Of a DNA stretch of 64,000 bases, positions 1 through 8,162 are shown piece after piece (position 1 is the first letter of the stretch; every line of letters begins with the position of its first letter). The notes below the pieces were generated by a model. It made no database searches. It worked only from the letters and a program-made list of their open reading frames with translations, and was not told the origin of the DNA. The translations under genes were made by a program, and so were the position numbers. The stretch is taken from positions 62,001 to 126,000 of the forward strand of contig NZ_RKLP01000003.1 in NCBI RefSeq assembly GCF_004011865.1. The letters are read 5' to 3'. This stretch comes from Prescottella agglutinans. GTDB taxonomy: Bacteria > Actinomycetota > Actinomycetes > Mycobacteriales > Mycobacteriaceae.

Positions 1-978
1 CGGGTTGTAGTCGGGCGTGATGTCGTAGCAACCCGCGTACGACGACGCAAGACGCGCGTCGGGCGTGTCCGGCAGGATCCGCTCGAGCTTGCCGATGGCG
101 GTCTCCACGAAGTCGTCGGTCGCGCGGTTGAGATATGCATCCGGATCGGCGAATTCGGGTGCCGAGTGGTCGCTGTTGCCGACCAGCAGGTGGCCGTTGG
201 GCTCGCGCCGAATGTACTGCAGGTTCACCAGATCCGAGAACGTCGGGACGTCGGGCGTGGGCTCGCCCTGGTCCACCAGTACCAGTTGCTCCCGCTGTGC
301 GCGGATCGGCAGGTGGACCCCCGCGGTCGCGGCGAGTGTCGGACTCCACGCGCCCGTCGCGAGTACGACGGTGTCGCAGAGGATCTCGGTGCCGTCGTCG
401 CACAGCACGCCGCGGACGGACCCGAAGTCGTCGGAGACGAGGCGAACGACCTTGGTGGACTGTCGGATCCGGACCCCCAGTCCGCGAGCACGCGCGCCGT
501 ACGCCATCCCGGTCATGTACGCGTCTCCGTGTCCGCCGAGCGGTTCGTACGCGAAGCCGGCGAAGTCGTCCAGGTGGATGCCGGGCCACAGCGACCGGAC
601 GGTGTCCGCGTCGATCGACTCGACCGGGACGCCCAGTTCGCGGTGCATCTCGACGTTGGCGTGCAGTGGTGCGACGTTGCCCTCGCCGACGCCGACGATG
701 TAGCCGGTCTGCCGGAATCCGATGTCGGTGCCGAAGATCTCCCTGGCGCCCGCGAAGACCTCGACGCCGTACCGCGCCATCGCTGCAAGGGAGCGAACCC
801 CGTAGTGGCAGCGGATGATTCCGCTGGACTTGCCGGTCATGCCCGAGCACAGCGTGTCCCGCTCCAGCACGAGCACGTCGGTCTCGCCGCGTTCGGCGAG
901 TTGCCAGGCGATCGCCAGTCCCTCGAGTCCGCCGCCGACGATCACGATTCGTGCGCGCTCCGTCGTGTGTCCTGTCAT
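1..978 (-). CDS. FAD-dependent oxidoreductase, DAO/sarcosine-oxidase-beta type (C-terminus cut by window edge)
   Basis: An open frame of 326 codons runs without a stop to the window edge, so the C-terminus is missing. The start ATG (978-976) follows a GGAGGT ribosome-binding site at about 984-989. Residues 10-30 form a Rossmann dinucleotide fold with the GGGLEG glycine pattern (VIVGGGLEG), and the protein continues as a DAO-fold flavoenzyme that binds FAD non-covalently or through a residue outside the visible part. Such enzymes oxidise secondary or N-methylated amino acids (sarcosine, glycine, N-methylglutamate). It is divergent from the ammonium transporter and near glutamine synthetase/glutamate-synthase-like genes, which suggests release of amino-acid nitrogen. 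The substrate cannot be told from sequence. Confidence 0.8.
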   Translation of the reverse strand, partial: MTGHTTERARIVIVGGGLEGLAIAWQLAERGETDVLVLERDTLCSGMTGKSSGIIRCHYGVRSLAAMARYGVEVFAGAREIFGTDIGFRQTGYIVGVGEGNVAPLHANVEMHRELGVPVESIDADTVRSLWPGIHLDDFAGFAYEPLGGHGDAYMTGMAYGARARGLGVRIRQSTKVVRLVSDDFGSVRGVLCDDGTEILCDTVVLATGAWSPTLAATAGVHLPIRAQREQLVLVDQGEPTPDVPTFSDLVNLQYIRREPNGHLLVGNSDHSAPEFADPDAYLNRATDDFVETAIGKLERILPDTPDARLASSYAGCYDITPDYNP

Positions 979-1018
979 CTCCGACCTCCAATCCCGGGTT
1001 TCTTGATGAGAGACAGTG

Positions 1019-1035
1019 TTGCATGAAGTGAAACA
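1019..1035. promoter_or_regulatory. Candidate operator shared with the glutamine synthetase promoter
   Basis: Read on the minus strand this is TGTTTCACTTCATGCAA, 41 bp upstream of the FAD oxidoreductase start. It matches 12 of 17 positions of TGTTTCATCACATGAAT at 9564-9580 upstream of the type III glutamine synthetase. Both keep TGTTTCA-N4-CATG. The nearby XRE-cupin regulator is the obvious candidate to bind it; this is inference only. Confidence 0.35.
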
Positions 1036-1065
1036 AGTGCAACCGACGGACGCTGTGCGGACCCC

Positions 1066-1081
1066 GTTACGCACTGTTCAC
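1066..1081 (+). promoter_or_regulatory. GlnR-like half-site pair upstream of amt
   Basis: GTTAC-N6-TTCAC lies about 90 bp before the ammonium transporter start. Actinobacterial GlnR sites are two AC-containing pentamers spaced by six bases (roughly GTnAC-N6-GAAAC). The first half fits well, the second poorly. A similar pair, GTAAC-N6-GTCAC, precedes the glutamine synthetase gene, which strengthens the idea of nitrogen-limitation control. Confidence 0.35.
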
Positions 1082-1171
1082 CGCAGCTACTCGCGGGCCT
1101 TACAGCTGGCGTTCACTCTCGGGTGACCTCGATTCCCCGTGTAAGACGGGCCGACACAAGGGTGGGCAGAT

Positions 1172-2536
1172 ATGGAGCAGGCTCTCGCGGCCGCCGACAC
1201 CGCATGGTTGCTGGCGGCATTCACCGCTGTTGCGTTGATGATCCCCGGCCTCGCGCTGTTCTACGGCGGGATGGTCAGCATCCGCAACTCGCTGAACATG
1301 ATGATGATGACGTTCGGATCGTTCGCCGTCGTGGGTGTGTTGTGGGTGCTCTTCGGGTACTCGGCGGTTCTGGGTAACTCGTTGGGCGACTTGGGTATCC
1401 TCGGTGACCCGCTCGAGTTCGTCGGACTCGGGCAGTTGCTCGAGCCGTCCGCCGAACCCGGCCTGCCGCCGGCGCTCGTCGCGGGCTTCCAGATGCTGTT
1501 CGCGGCCATCACCGTCGCGCTCATCTCGGGCGCACTCGCCGACCGCATCAAGTTCGGTTCCTGGATGCTGTTCGCCGGCCTGTGGGTCACGCTCGTGTAC
1601 TTCCCGGTGGCGCACTGGGTGTTCGCGTTCGACTCCGACGACGGCAGCGTGATCGGCGGCTGGATCGCCAACAAGCTGGGGGCCATCGACTTCGCGGGTG
1701 GCACCGCGGTCCACATCAACGCCGGCATCGCGGCGCTGGCGATGGTGCTGGTGCTCGGCAAGCGGCACGCGTTCCCGAACATGCCACGGCCGCACAATCT
1801 TCCACTGACCCTGCTCGGCGCCGGCCTCCTGCTCTTCGGCTGGTTCGGCTTCAACGGCGGCTCGGCACTCGCCGCCGACAATGCGGCGTCCGTCGTGGTG
1901 CTCAACACCGTCGCCGCGGCGTGCGCCGGGATCTGCGGCTGGCTGCTGGTGGAGCGGGTGCGGGAGGGCCGGCCGACGTCGCTCGGTGCCGCGTCCGGTC
2001 TGATCGCGGCGCTGGTCGCGATCACGCCCGCCTGTGGTGCGGTGTCGCCGATCGGCGCCCTGGTCATCGGTGGCCTGGCGGGCGCGGTGTGCTGCGTCGC
2101 GGTGTCGCTCAAGTTCCGCCTCGGCTTCGACGACGCCCTCGACGTCGTCGGGATCCACCTCGTCGGCGGCATCCTGGGCACCCTGCTGATCGGCCTGCTC
2201 GCGACCGAGGACGCCCCCAACGGTGTCGCGGGCCTGTTCTACGGCGGCGGCCTCGGGCTCCTGGGCAAGCAGGCGCTGGCGGTCGTTGCGGTGCTCGCCT
2301 ACTCGTTCGCGGTGACCTGGGTCATCGCGAAGGTCATCCAGGTCACCCTGGGGCTGCGGGTCCGGCCGGAGGACGAGCACGAGGGCCTCGACGTCACCGA
2401 GCACGGCGAGACCGCGTACGTGACGGAGACGGTGTCGGTGACGGTGACCGGTTCGGGCCCGGTCGATCCGGCCGCGGTGGCCGACGCGGCCGAAGCGCTC
2501 GCGAGCCGTGCGACGAGCGCCGAGCAGCGCCTGTAG
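1172..2536 (+). CDS. amt: Ammonium transporter (Amt/MEP/Rh family)
   Basis: 454 residues, almost wholly hydrophobic, with about 11 predicted membrane segments, the normal Amt architecture. The twin pore histidines are visible as H181 (TAVHINAG) and H329 (GIHLVGG), which conduct NH3/NH4+ in this family. The C-terminal ~60 residues are an acidic cytoplasmic tail, the part that usually contacts a PII protein (GlnK/GlnB); no glnK follows here. It is transcribed alone and ends at a strong hairpin (2562-2607). It stands divergent from the FAD oxidoreductase and next to the glutamine synthetase cluster, as in mycobacteria where an amt gene lies beside a type III glutamine synthetase and is under GlnR control. 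The ribosome-binding site before the ATG is weak. Confidence 0.95.
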   Translation: MEQALAAADTAWLLAAFTAVALMIPGLALFYGGMVSIRNSLNMMMMTFGSFAVVGVLWVLFGYSAVLGNSLGDLGILGDPLEFVGLGQLLEPSAEPGLPPALVAGFQMLFAAITVALISGALADRIKFGSWMLFAGLWVTLVYFPVAHWVFAFDSDDGSVIGGWIANKLGAIDFAGGTAVHINAGIAALAMVLVLGKRHAFPNMPRPHNLPLTLLGAGLLLFGWFGFNGGSALAADNAASVVVLNTVAAACAGICGWLLVERVREGRPTSLGAASGLIAALVAITPACGAVSPIGALVIGGLAGAVCCVAVSLKFRLGFDDALDVVGIHLVGGILGTLLIGLLATEDAPNGVAGLFYGGGLGLLGKQALAVVAVLAYSFAVTWVIAKVIQVTLGLRVRPEDEHEGLDVTEHGETAYVTETVSVTVTGSGPVDPAAVADAAEALASRATSAEQRL

Positions 2537-2561
2537 GTGCGACCGAGATCGCGGCCCTGAT

Positions 2562-2607
2562 GCCGGGTCCCGTGGCCGGTGCAGACGCACCGGCCACGGG
2601 ACCCGGC
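2562..2607. terminator. 21-bp perfect hairpin between convergent amt and TROVE genes
   Basis: Arms 2562-2582 and 2587-2607 are exact reverse complements closed by the tetraloop AGAC. The stem is very GC-rich and there is no clear T-run on either side. Its place between two convergent genes fits a bidirectional terminator. Confidence 0.8.
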
Positions 2608-2633
2608 GCCGGTCGTCCGCGCAGCGGTGTCGG

Positions 2634-4199
2634 TCAGTACCTGCCGACCCACGGCCATGTCCCGGCTCGGCCGGACTCGATGATCGGCAGCATGCCGAAG
2701 CAGGCGTCGGTCGGCTCCCCGAACGCGAACCGGTTCGGGCCGTCGGCGGTACGGTCTGTCCGGCACCCCGTCGAATTGAACGTGTAAACCGGAATGTGCT
2801 CGGGGAGAACGCTGCCGGGATCGCGCGGAGCGCCGTCGGCGGCCTGCGCATCGGTCAGGACCACCACACGATCGTGGCCGTCGAAGAACTCCGCGGTCGC
2901 CGGCGCCGTGTCCGTGCCATCGCCGCGCAAGTGTCCGGCCGCGGCCCAGCGGTGGACCGTACCGATCAGGGATTCCCCGGGGTGCATCGGGAACACGCCG
3001 CCGGCGGTGCCGAACGAGACGACGTCGGCCCGCTCGGCGCGCCGCGCCAGCGCCAGACCGAACACCGTGGCCGCGTCCCGCCGGTGCGCACTCCGGTCCC
3101 GCCCGGCGGTGTCGAGAAGGACCAGGGTTCGTCCGGACAGTCGCGGGACCCGGTCGAGCGACAACTCGAGTGCCCGTTCGAGGGCCGCGGACCAGCGCAC
3201 GGACCGCACCGAGTTGCAGGCGGACAGGAGGCGCAGCGGAAGCTGGCGCGATCGGGCCACCTGCTCCGGATCCTGCAGTCGCTCGGCCACGTTCGACGCC
3301 ACGTCGTCCGAGACCCCGGCCTCGTCGAAGTTGCGCAGGTTGCTCAGCAGGCCGATGTACCCCATCCGGGGGATGAGGGCTTCCCACGTCCTTCGGTCCA
3401 GCGGGGTCTGCAGCCAGCCCGCCACCGCCTCCCACGTCATCGCCGCCGGACCGAATCGTGGGGCAACTGCGGGGGCGGTGAGCAGGAGTGGACGGTCCGG
3501 CACCGGGACCGCCATGAGGTCGGCACGCGCCTGCACCGTCTCGAGAGTCGGGGGAATCTCCCGGTCCCGCCCGTGCCGACGGTCGAGCGCGTGCGTGAAC
3601 AGGTCGGCCTGCTGGTCGGACCGCGGCGCGGGGTGCACCAGGTCGAGGACGTCACCGAACCGATAGCCGTGGGAGGGGGTGTCGTACTTGAGCAGTGCCC
3701 GTTCGGTGTACAGCTTCGCGACCGCGTCCGCGACACCGCGCTTGATCGGTTGTGGGAGTTTGCGCCCGAACGTGGCGCGCCAGTAGGCGAGCATCTCGCC
3801 CGGTTCGTCCGCCCGTTGCAGGACGCTGCCGACGACCTGGCGACTGTACCCGTGCTCGCCGGCGTCGAGTCGCGCACGGGTGAACTCGGCGGCCCCGACG
3901 AGCGCTGCCGAGCGCATGTGCGCGTCGGACCGCAGCCAGCGCAGGAACCCGGCGACCCACTCCGGATCGCTCACGGAGAGTTGTCGGACGAGTTGGCGGT
4001 ACCGGTCGTCGTGAGTCGCGCCGGCTTCGGGGAAGGTGTCCTCCCTGACCAGGTTCGTCACGGTCAGCAGGTACAACTCGGTCCTGGGATCGGTTGAGCG
4101 CCAGGATCCGCCGTCGTGGGTGCGCCCGTCGGGCGTCATCTCGGTGTGCGTCCGCCCGGTTTCCGACGGCCGGGTGGTCGTGGCGTCGAACCTGCTCAT
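2634..4199 (-). CDS. rsr: TROVE domain protein (bacterial Ro60/Rsr homologue)
   Basis: 521 residues. Residues ~25-330 are alpha-helical HEAT-like repeats typical of TROVE (Ro60) proteins, which form a ring that binds Y RNA and misfolded RNA ends; residues ~355-505 are a von Willebrand A-like domain. The MIDAS is unusual: the DxSxS motif is replaced by DTAGR at 363-367, while GTDT (428-431) and the later LTD (448-450) remain, so metal binding may be lost or altered. The start ATG follows GAGGGGGA; an upstream in-frame extension to 4346 is rejected because it lies in the putative Y RNA. Known relatives assist RNA quality control with exoribonucleases during stress. No rtcB or exoribonuclease gene is beside it. 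Confidence 0.85.
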   Translation of the reverse strand: MSRFDATTTRPSETGRTHTEMTPDGRTHDGGSWRSTDPRTELYLLTVTNLVREDTFPEAGATHDDRYRQLVRQLSVSDPEWVAGFLRWLRSDAHMRSAALVGAAEFTRARLDAGEHGYSRQVVGSVLQRADEPGEMLAYWRATFGRKLPQPIKRGVADAVAKLYTERALLKYDTPSHGYRFGDVLDLVHPAPRSDQQADLFTHALDRRHGRDREIPPTLETVQARADLMAVPVPDRPLLLTAPAVAPRFGPAAMTWEAVAGWLQTPLDRRTWEALIPRMGYIGLLSNLRNFDEAGVSDDVASNVAERLQDPEQVARSRQLPLRLLSACNSVRSVRWSAALERALELSLDRVPRLSGRTLVLLDTAGRDRSAHRRDAATVFGLALARRAERADVVSFGTAGGVFPMHPGESLIGTVHRWAAAGHLRGDGTDTAPATAEFFDGHDRVVVLTDAQAADGAPRDPGSVLPEHIPVYTFNSTGCRTDRTADGPNRFAFGEPTDACFGMLPIIESGRAGTWPWVGRY

Positions 4200-4204
4200 C
4201 TCGT

Positions 4205-4380
4205 CCCCCTCGACAGGAAGGCGAGTTCCGCACCGCGGCGCCGGGATCCGACGGCTCCACCGTCGGGACACGCCCCACCACGAGGGGAGTACGGGACGGA
4301 ATCGAACCCGCCGCCTCGCCGTCCGAAGTAGCTGCCATCCGCGCATCGGCGCTGCGCTGAGAAATGCCTTCCGAGTTCAC
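4205..4380 (-). ncRNA. Putative Y RNA (YrlA-like, with permuted tRNA mimic)
   Basis: The segment directly upstream of the TROVE gene folds on the minus strand in the order expected for a bacterial Y RNA. The ends pair: CTCGGAAGGC (4375-4366) with GCCTTC and CGAG (4222-4217, 4212-4209), leaving a 4-nt bulge. Inside come, in order: a hairpin with 6-bp arms GGACGG/CCGTCC (4324-4319, 4299-4294) holding a T-loop-like GTTCGATT; an acceptor-like helix (4291-4284 with 4276-4269, one mismatch) closed by a 7-nt loop; and a perfect 7-bp D-arm-like hairpin (4266-4260 with 4254-4248). T arm, then acceptor, then D arm is a circularly permuted tRNA, as in YrlA RNAs. There is no anticodon arm. The 3' strand lies next to the rsr ribosome-binding site. 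Folding was done by eye. Confidence 0.62.
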
Positions 4381-4415
4381 TGACCAGGCGGATGTTCGCG
4401 CAGGCGAAGGACCCG

Positions 4416-4444
4416 TCTGTACCGCACCGGAAGTGCACGCCCAA
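4416..4444 (-). promoter_or_regulatory. Candidate promoter for the Y RNA/TROVE transcript
   Basis: On the minus strand TTGGGC (4444-4439) and TACAGA (4421-4416) are separated by 17 bp, a sigma-70-like arrangement, each hexamer matching about half of the consensus. Transcription would begin near 4409, some 30 nt before the predicted Y RNA closing helix. Moderate to weak evidence. Confidence 0.3.
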
Positions 4445-4505
4445 TCTAGAGGAGGCCCCGGTCAATCCTCAGCGGAATCGAGCAGATTGTCCCGAATACC
4501 CGGGA

Positions 4506-5153
4506 TCAGTCCTGGTGGTTGTCCGGGTAGGCGGTGACCGCGAGGAATCGGATCGGCAACTGCACCAATTCGTTCGGTCCGTGCAGGCCCTCGCCGTCGA
4601 GCAGCAGGGAGTCTCCGGGGCGCAGTCGGTACTCGCTCTCGCCGTGGCCGTAGACCATCTCGCCCTCGAGCATGTAGATCAGTTCGGTCCCGGGATGTTG
4701 GAACAGCGGGAAGACCTCGCTCGCGTTGGTGAGCGTGACGAGCACCGGTTCGAGGCGTTTGTGTTGCCCGCGCAGGGCCCCGAGCAGTTCGTAGTGATGT
4801 CCGACGCGGGTGCCCCGGCCGACGATCACCGCGCCGTGACCGGACTCGACGAAGACCGCGTCCCGGGTGGTGTCGGCGCCGCGGAACAGTGACGTGACGG
4901 GAACGTCCAGTCCGGCCGCGAGGCGCGCGAGCGTCGACAGGCTGCACGACGTCTGCGCGTTCTCGATCTTGGACAGCATCGCCTTGGAGATGCCGACCCT
5001 GGCGGCCATGTCGCCGACCGACAGCCCGCTCGCCAGGCGCAGCTTGCGGACCTGGGCGGCGATGACGCGCTCGAGGTCGACGCCGGTGGGGGTGTCGGCC
5101 GGCACCTCGCGTTGCGCGGTGTCGTGGTGCACGGGGCGCTGGGACGGGCTCAT
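4506..5153 (-). CDS. XRE-family regulator with C-terminal cupin domain
   Basis: 215 residues. A helix-turn-helix of the XRE type covers about 28-85 (core VGDMAARVGISKAMLSKIE), and a cupin_2 barrel covers about 135-212 (HPGTELIYMLEGEM, LRPGDSLLLDGEG). This two-domain class (like PuuR) usually senses a small amine or amino-acid metabolite in the cupin pocket and represses catabolic genes. It lies downstream of the glutamine synthetase/glx operon on the same strand but after that operon's terminator (5166-5196), so it probably has its own promoter. A motif shared by the FAD oxidoreductase and glutamine synthetase promoters (1019-1035, 9564-9580) is a plausible target. No target is proven. Confidence 0.88.
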   Translation of the reverse strand: MSPSQRPVHHDTAQREVPADTPTGVDLERVIAAQVRKLRLASGLSVGDMAARVGISKAMLSKIENAQTSCSLSTLARLAAGLDVPVTSLFRGADTTRDAVFVESGHGAVIVGRGTRVGHHYELLGALRGQHKRLEPVLVTLTNASEVFPLFQHPGTELIYMLEGEMVYGHGESEYRLRPGDSLLLDGEGLHGPNELVQLPIRFLAVTAYPDNHQD

Positions 5154-5165
5154 CGCCTCACAGTA

Positions 5166-5196
5166 GCGCCCCGTCCACCCTCAGTGGACGGGGCGC
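5166..5196. terminator. 13-bp perfect hairpin after the glx operon
   Basis: Arms 5166-5178 and 5184-5196 pair perfectly around a 5-nt loop. It begins 7 bp past the stop of the FMN glutamate-synthase-like gene and separates that operon from the XRE-cupin gene on the same strand. Confidence 0.8.
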
Positions 5197-5202
5197 GGGG
5201 TG

Positions 5203-6528
5203 TCAGAGCCGACCGGGGATCCAGTCGGTGCCGGCGAGTGGGACCCGGGCCATCGCCGACGCCTCGATCGTCAGGGCGACGAGGTCCTGCGGTTCGAGGT
5301 TGCGCAGGTGCGACTTGCCGCACGCGCGCGCGAGGGTCTGCGCCTCCATCGTCAGCACCCGCAGGTAGTTCGCGAGGCGGCGTCCGCCCTCGACGGGATC
5401 GAAGTTCTTCTGCAGTTCCGGGTCCTGCGTCGTGATGCCGGCGGGGTCGAGGCCGGCTTGGAAGTCGTCGTAGAAGCCGGCCGACGACCCGAGCGCCTCG
5501 TACTGCTCCTGGAAGCGGGGGTGATTGTCGCCCAACGCGATCAGCGCGGCGGTGCCGATCGCGACGGCGTCCGCGCCGAGGGCCATGGCCTTCGCGACGT
5601 CGGCGCCCGAGCGGATGCCGCCCGACACGATCAGCTGGACTCCGCCGGGCGTGCGGTGCGCGCCCATCTCCTGCAGCGCCTGCACGGCCTGCGGGATCGC
5701 GGCGAGCGTGGGGATCCCGACGTGCTCGATGAACACGTCCTGCGTCGCGGCGGTGCCGCCCTGCATGCCGTCGACGACGACGACGTCGGCGCCGGCCTTC
5801 ACGGCGAGCTTCACGTCGTAGTACGTGCGGGTGGCGCCCACCTTGACGTAGATCGGCTTCTCCCACCCGGTGATCTCGCGCAGTTCGATGATCTTGATGG
5901 CGAGGTCGTCCGGGCCGGTCCAGTCGGGATGGCGGCACGCGCTGCGCTGGTCGACGCCGACGGGCAGCGTGCGCATCCCGGCGACGCGGTCGGTGATCTT
6001 CTGGCCCAGCAGCATTCCGCCCCCGCCCGGCTTGGCGCCCTGGCCCAGCACGATCTCGATGGCGTCGGCCTTGCGCAGGTCGTCGGGGTTCATGCCGTAC
6101 CGCGACGGCAGGTACTGGTAGACGAGGTGCTTGGACTGGCCGCGCTCCTCCGGCGTCATGCCGCCGTCGCCGGTGGTGGTGGAGGTGCCGACCTCGCCGG
6201 CGCCGCGGCCGAGGGCCTCCTTCGCGCGGCCGGACAGCGCGCCGAAGCTCATGCCCGCGATGGTGATCGGGATGTCCAGGTGCAGTGGGTACTTCGCGTG
6301 CCGGTCGCCGAGCACGACGTCGGTGTCGCAGCGTTCGCGGTAGCCCTCGAGCGGGTAGCGGGACATCGACGCGCCCAGGAACAGCAGGTCGTCGAAGTGC
6401 GGGAGTCTGCGCTTGGCGCCCCAGCCGCGGATGTCGTAGATGCCGGTCTCGGCGGCGCGCTGGATCTCGTGGATGACGTCGCGGTCGAACGTCGCGGATT
6501 CGCGCAGACCGGGGGTGTGCGTGGTCAT
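5203..6528 (-). CDS. glxD: FMN-binding glutamate synthase-like protein (GlxD/MgsC type)
   Basis: 441 residues, matching the central FMN/iron-sulfur synthase domain of glutamate synthase as a stand-alone protein. Visible motifs include GMSFGALSGRAKEALGRG (~95-112), TTTGDGGM, the glycine-rich GQGAKPGGGGMLLGQK (~160-176) and phosphate-binding ends of a TIM barrel (VVVVDGMQGGT, LIVSGGIRSGADVAKA). Start ATG at 6528 follows AGGAGG. With the next two genes it makes a split three-subunit glutamate synthase-like enzyme. Homologous sets serve as N-methylglutamate synthase (MgsABC) in methylotrophs and as GlxBCD in rhizobia. Which amine donor or acceptor is used here is unknown. Confidence 0.85.
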   Translation of the reverse strand: MTTHTPGLRESATFDRDVIHEIQRAAETGIYDIRGWGAKRRLPHFDDLLFLGASMSRYPLEGYRERCDTDVVLGDRHAKYPLHLDIPITIAGMSFGALSGRAKEALGRGAGEVGTSTTTGDGGMTPEERGQSKHLVYQYLPSRYGMNPDDLRKADAIEIVLGQGAKPGGGGMLLGQKITDRVAGMRTLPVGVDQRSACRHPDWTGPDDLAIKIIELREITGWEKPIYVKVGATRTYYDVKLAVKAGADVVVVDGMQGGTAATQDVFIEHVGIPTLAAIPQAVQALQEMGAHRTPGGVQLIVSGGIRSGADVAKAMALGADAVAIGTAALIALGDNHPRFQEQYEALGSSAGFYDDFQAGLDPAGITTQDPELQKNFDPVEGGRRLANYLRVLTMEAQTLARACGKSHLRNLEPQDLVALTIEASAMARVPLAGTDWIPGRL

Positions 6529-6550
6529 GGGGCCTCCTGGAAGCGGCGCG

Positions 6551-7249
6551 TCAGTAGGACGAGGCGTTGTCGACGTGGAAGTTGTAGAGCGTGCGGGCCG
6601 AGCCGTAGCGGGTGAACTCGGTGGGGTCGGTGTCGAATCCGGCGGCGTCCAGCAGTGCCCGCAGCTCGGTGAGGTGCTCGTCGCGCATCTCCTTCTTGAT
6701 GCAGTCGGCGCCCAGCGAGGCGACGGTGCCCCGCACGTAGATCCGTGCCTCGTACAGCGAATCACCGAGCGCCTCACCGGCGTCGCCGAGCACGACGAGG
6801 CGCCCGGCCTGCCCCATGAACGCGCTCATGTGGCCGATGCTGCCGCCGACGACGATGTCGACGCCCTTCATCGAGATGCCGCAGCGGGCTGCCGCGTTGC
6901 CCTCGATCACCAGCAGTCCGCCGTGCGCGGTGGCCCCCGCCGACTGCGACGCGTCGCCGGTGACGCGGACGGTCCCCGACATCATGTTCTCGGCGACGCC
7001 GACGCCGGCGTTGCCGACGATCGTCACGCTCGCGTGCTGGTTCATGCCGGCCGCGTAGTAGCCGACGTGGCCCTCGATCCGCACGTCGATCGGTGCGTCC
7101 AGGCCGCACGCGAGGGCGTGCGCACCGGCCGGTTCGACGACGCTGACCGACGCCGGGGCCGCGGTGGCCTGCAGGGCGGCGTTGAGGGCGCGGGTGCCGA
7201 CGTCCGAGACGTCGTACGTGGTGGTCCGGGTGGTGGTCAGCGGTGCCAT
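6551..7249 (-). CDS. glxC: GXGXG-domain protein, glutamate synthase C-terminal-like (GlxC/MgsB type)
   Basis: 232 residues forming the right-handed beta-helix 'GXGXG' domain of glutamate synthase as a separate subunit. Repeated glycine turns are visible (GHVGYYAAGMN, GNAGVGVAENMMSGTVRVTGDAS, GGLLVIEGNAAARCGISMKG, GSIGHMSAF). In full-length glutamate synthase this domain is structural and helps align the ammonia tunnel. The start overlaps the end of the amidotransferase gene by 13 nt, indicating translational coupling and a fixed subunit ratio. It is 22 bp upstream of the FMN subunit. Confidence 0.85.
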   Translation of the reverse strand: MAPLTTTRTTTYDVSDVGTRALNAALQATAAPASVSVVEPAGAHALACGLDAPIDVRIEGHVGYYAAGMNQHASVTIVGNAGVGVAENMMSGTVRVTGDASQSAGATAHGGLLVIEGNAAARCGISMKGVDIVVGGSIGHMSAFMGQAGRLVVLGDAGEALGDSLYEARIYVRGTVASLGADCIKKEMRDEHLTELRALLDAAGFDTDPTEFTRYGSARTLYNFHVDNASSY

Positions 7250-8133
7250 ACGTAAACCTCTTCCGGTTCGGGTTCGAAGATGCGGGCGCCCTCGATGCCG
7301 GGCAGGCCGGCCAGCGCGCGGTACTCGGACGCCATCGCGACATAGTCGGCGTGCTCGGCGATGATCGCGGGCTTGCAGGCGATCGGGTCGCGCACCACCG
7401 CGAACGAGTCCCGCGTGGACACGAGCAGCGTGTAGAAGCCGTCGAACCGCTCGCCGAGCAGGCGCAGCGCCTTCTCCAGGTCGACCCCCTCGGCGAGCTG
7501 TCTCGCGACGAAGCGCGCGCCCACCTCGGTGTCGTTCTCGCTGTCGAACGCGACGCCCTCCGCCTCGAGTTCACGCTTGACGCTCAGGTGGTTGGAAAAC
7601 GACCCGTTGTGCACCAGGCACTGGTCCGGGCCGACTGCGAACGGGTGCGAACCCGCTGCGGTGACCGCGGATTCGGTGGCCATGCGGGTGTGCGCGACGC
7701 CCTGCCGGCCCGACGCTGCGGGCAGCCCGAACCGGTGCGCGAGGTCCACCGGATCGCCCATGCCCTTGAGGACCGTGACGTCGTCGCCGAACCCGATCAG
7801 GACGGCGCCCGGTGCCTCTCCGAGCGCGGCGTCGGCGAGCGCCGACGCCGGAACCGGCGCGTGCAGCAGCGTGTTGGTGCCGACCTCGATGCCCGTGACG
7901 GCGACACTCAGCGCGCCGCCGACCCGGGCGGCCAGGGATTCCGCCGCGACGCCGGCACCCAGCAGCGACACCGTCGCATGTCCGGCCGGCGACCAGGTCG
8001 GGTCCCCGTAGACGGCCATGCCCGCCGAGTCCGGTCCGCGGTCGACCATCTGGCCGAGCATCCCGGTGAGCAGTTCACCGAGCCGCGGATACAGCGAGGG
8101 CTCCCGCAGATGGAGCCCGACGATTCCGCACAT
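7237..8133 (-). CDS. glxB: Class II glutamine amidotransferase (GlxB/MgsA type)
   Basis: 298 residues beginning MCGIVG, so Cys2 becomes the N-terminal nucleophile after Met removal, as in all Ntn-type glutamine amidotransferases. Other family signs are VDRGPDSAG (~31-39), GVAHTRMATES (~146-156) and LVHNGSFSN. It would hydrolyse glutamine and pass ammonia to the FMN subunit. The length fits the stand-alone GlxB/MgsA group and excludes full-length GltB, PurF or GlmS. It lies 29 bp after the glutamine synthetase gene and overlaps the GXGXG gene, so the four genes form one operon. Confidence 0.88.
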   Translation of the reverse strand: MCGIVGLHLREPSLYPRLGELLTGMLGQMVDRGPDSAGMAVYGDPTWSPAGHATVSLLGAGVAAESLAARVGGALSVAVTGIEVGTNTLLHAPVPASALADAALGEAPGAVLIGFGDDVTVLKGMGDPVDLAHRFGLPAASGRQGVAHTRMATESAVTAAGSHPFAVGPDQCLVHNGSFSNHLSVKRELEAEGVAFDSENDTEVGARFVARQLAEGVDLEKALRLLGERFDGFYTLLVSTRDSFAVVRDPIACKPAIIAEHADYVAMASEYRALAGLPGIEGARIFEPEPEEVYVWHR

Positions 8134-8162
8134 GTGTTGTCTCCCTTTGTTTCCGGTGGTGG

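Noticed and set aside
4294-4324. tRNA-like T-loop on the minus strand, suggesting a tRNA gene
   Set aside because: There is no anticodon arm and no 7-bp acceptor pairing or CCA end in normal order; the helices fit a permuted tRNA mimic within a Y RNA.
4196-4465. 89-codon open frame on the minus strand over the putative Y RNA
   Set aside because: It overlaps the TROVE start, shows no ribosome-binding site and no protein-like pattern, whereas the DNA has strong RNA structure.
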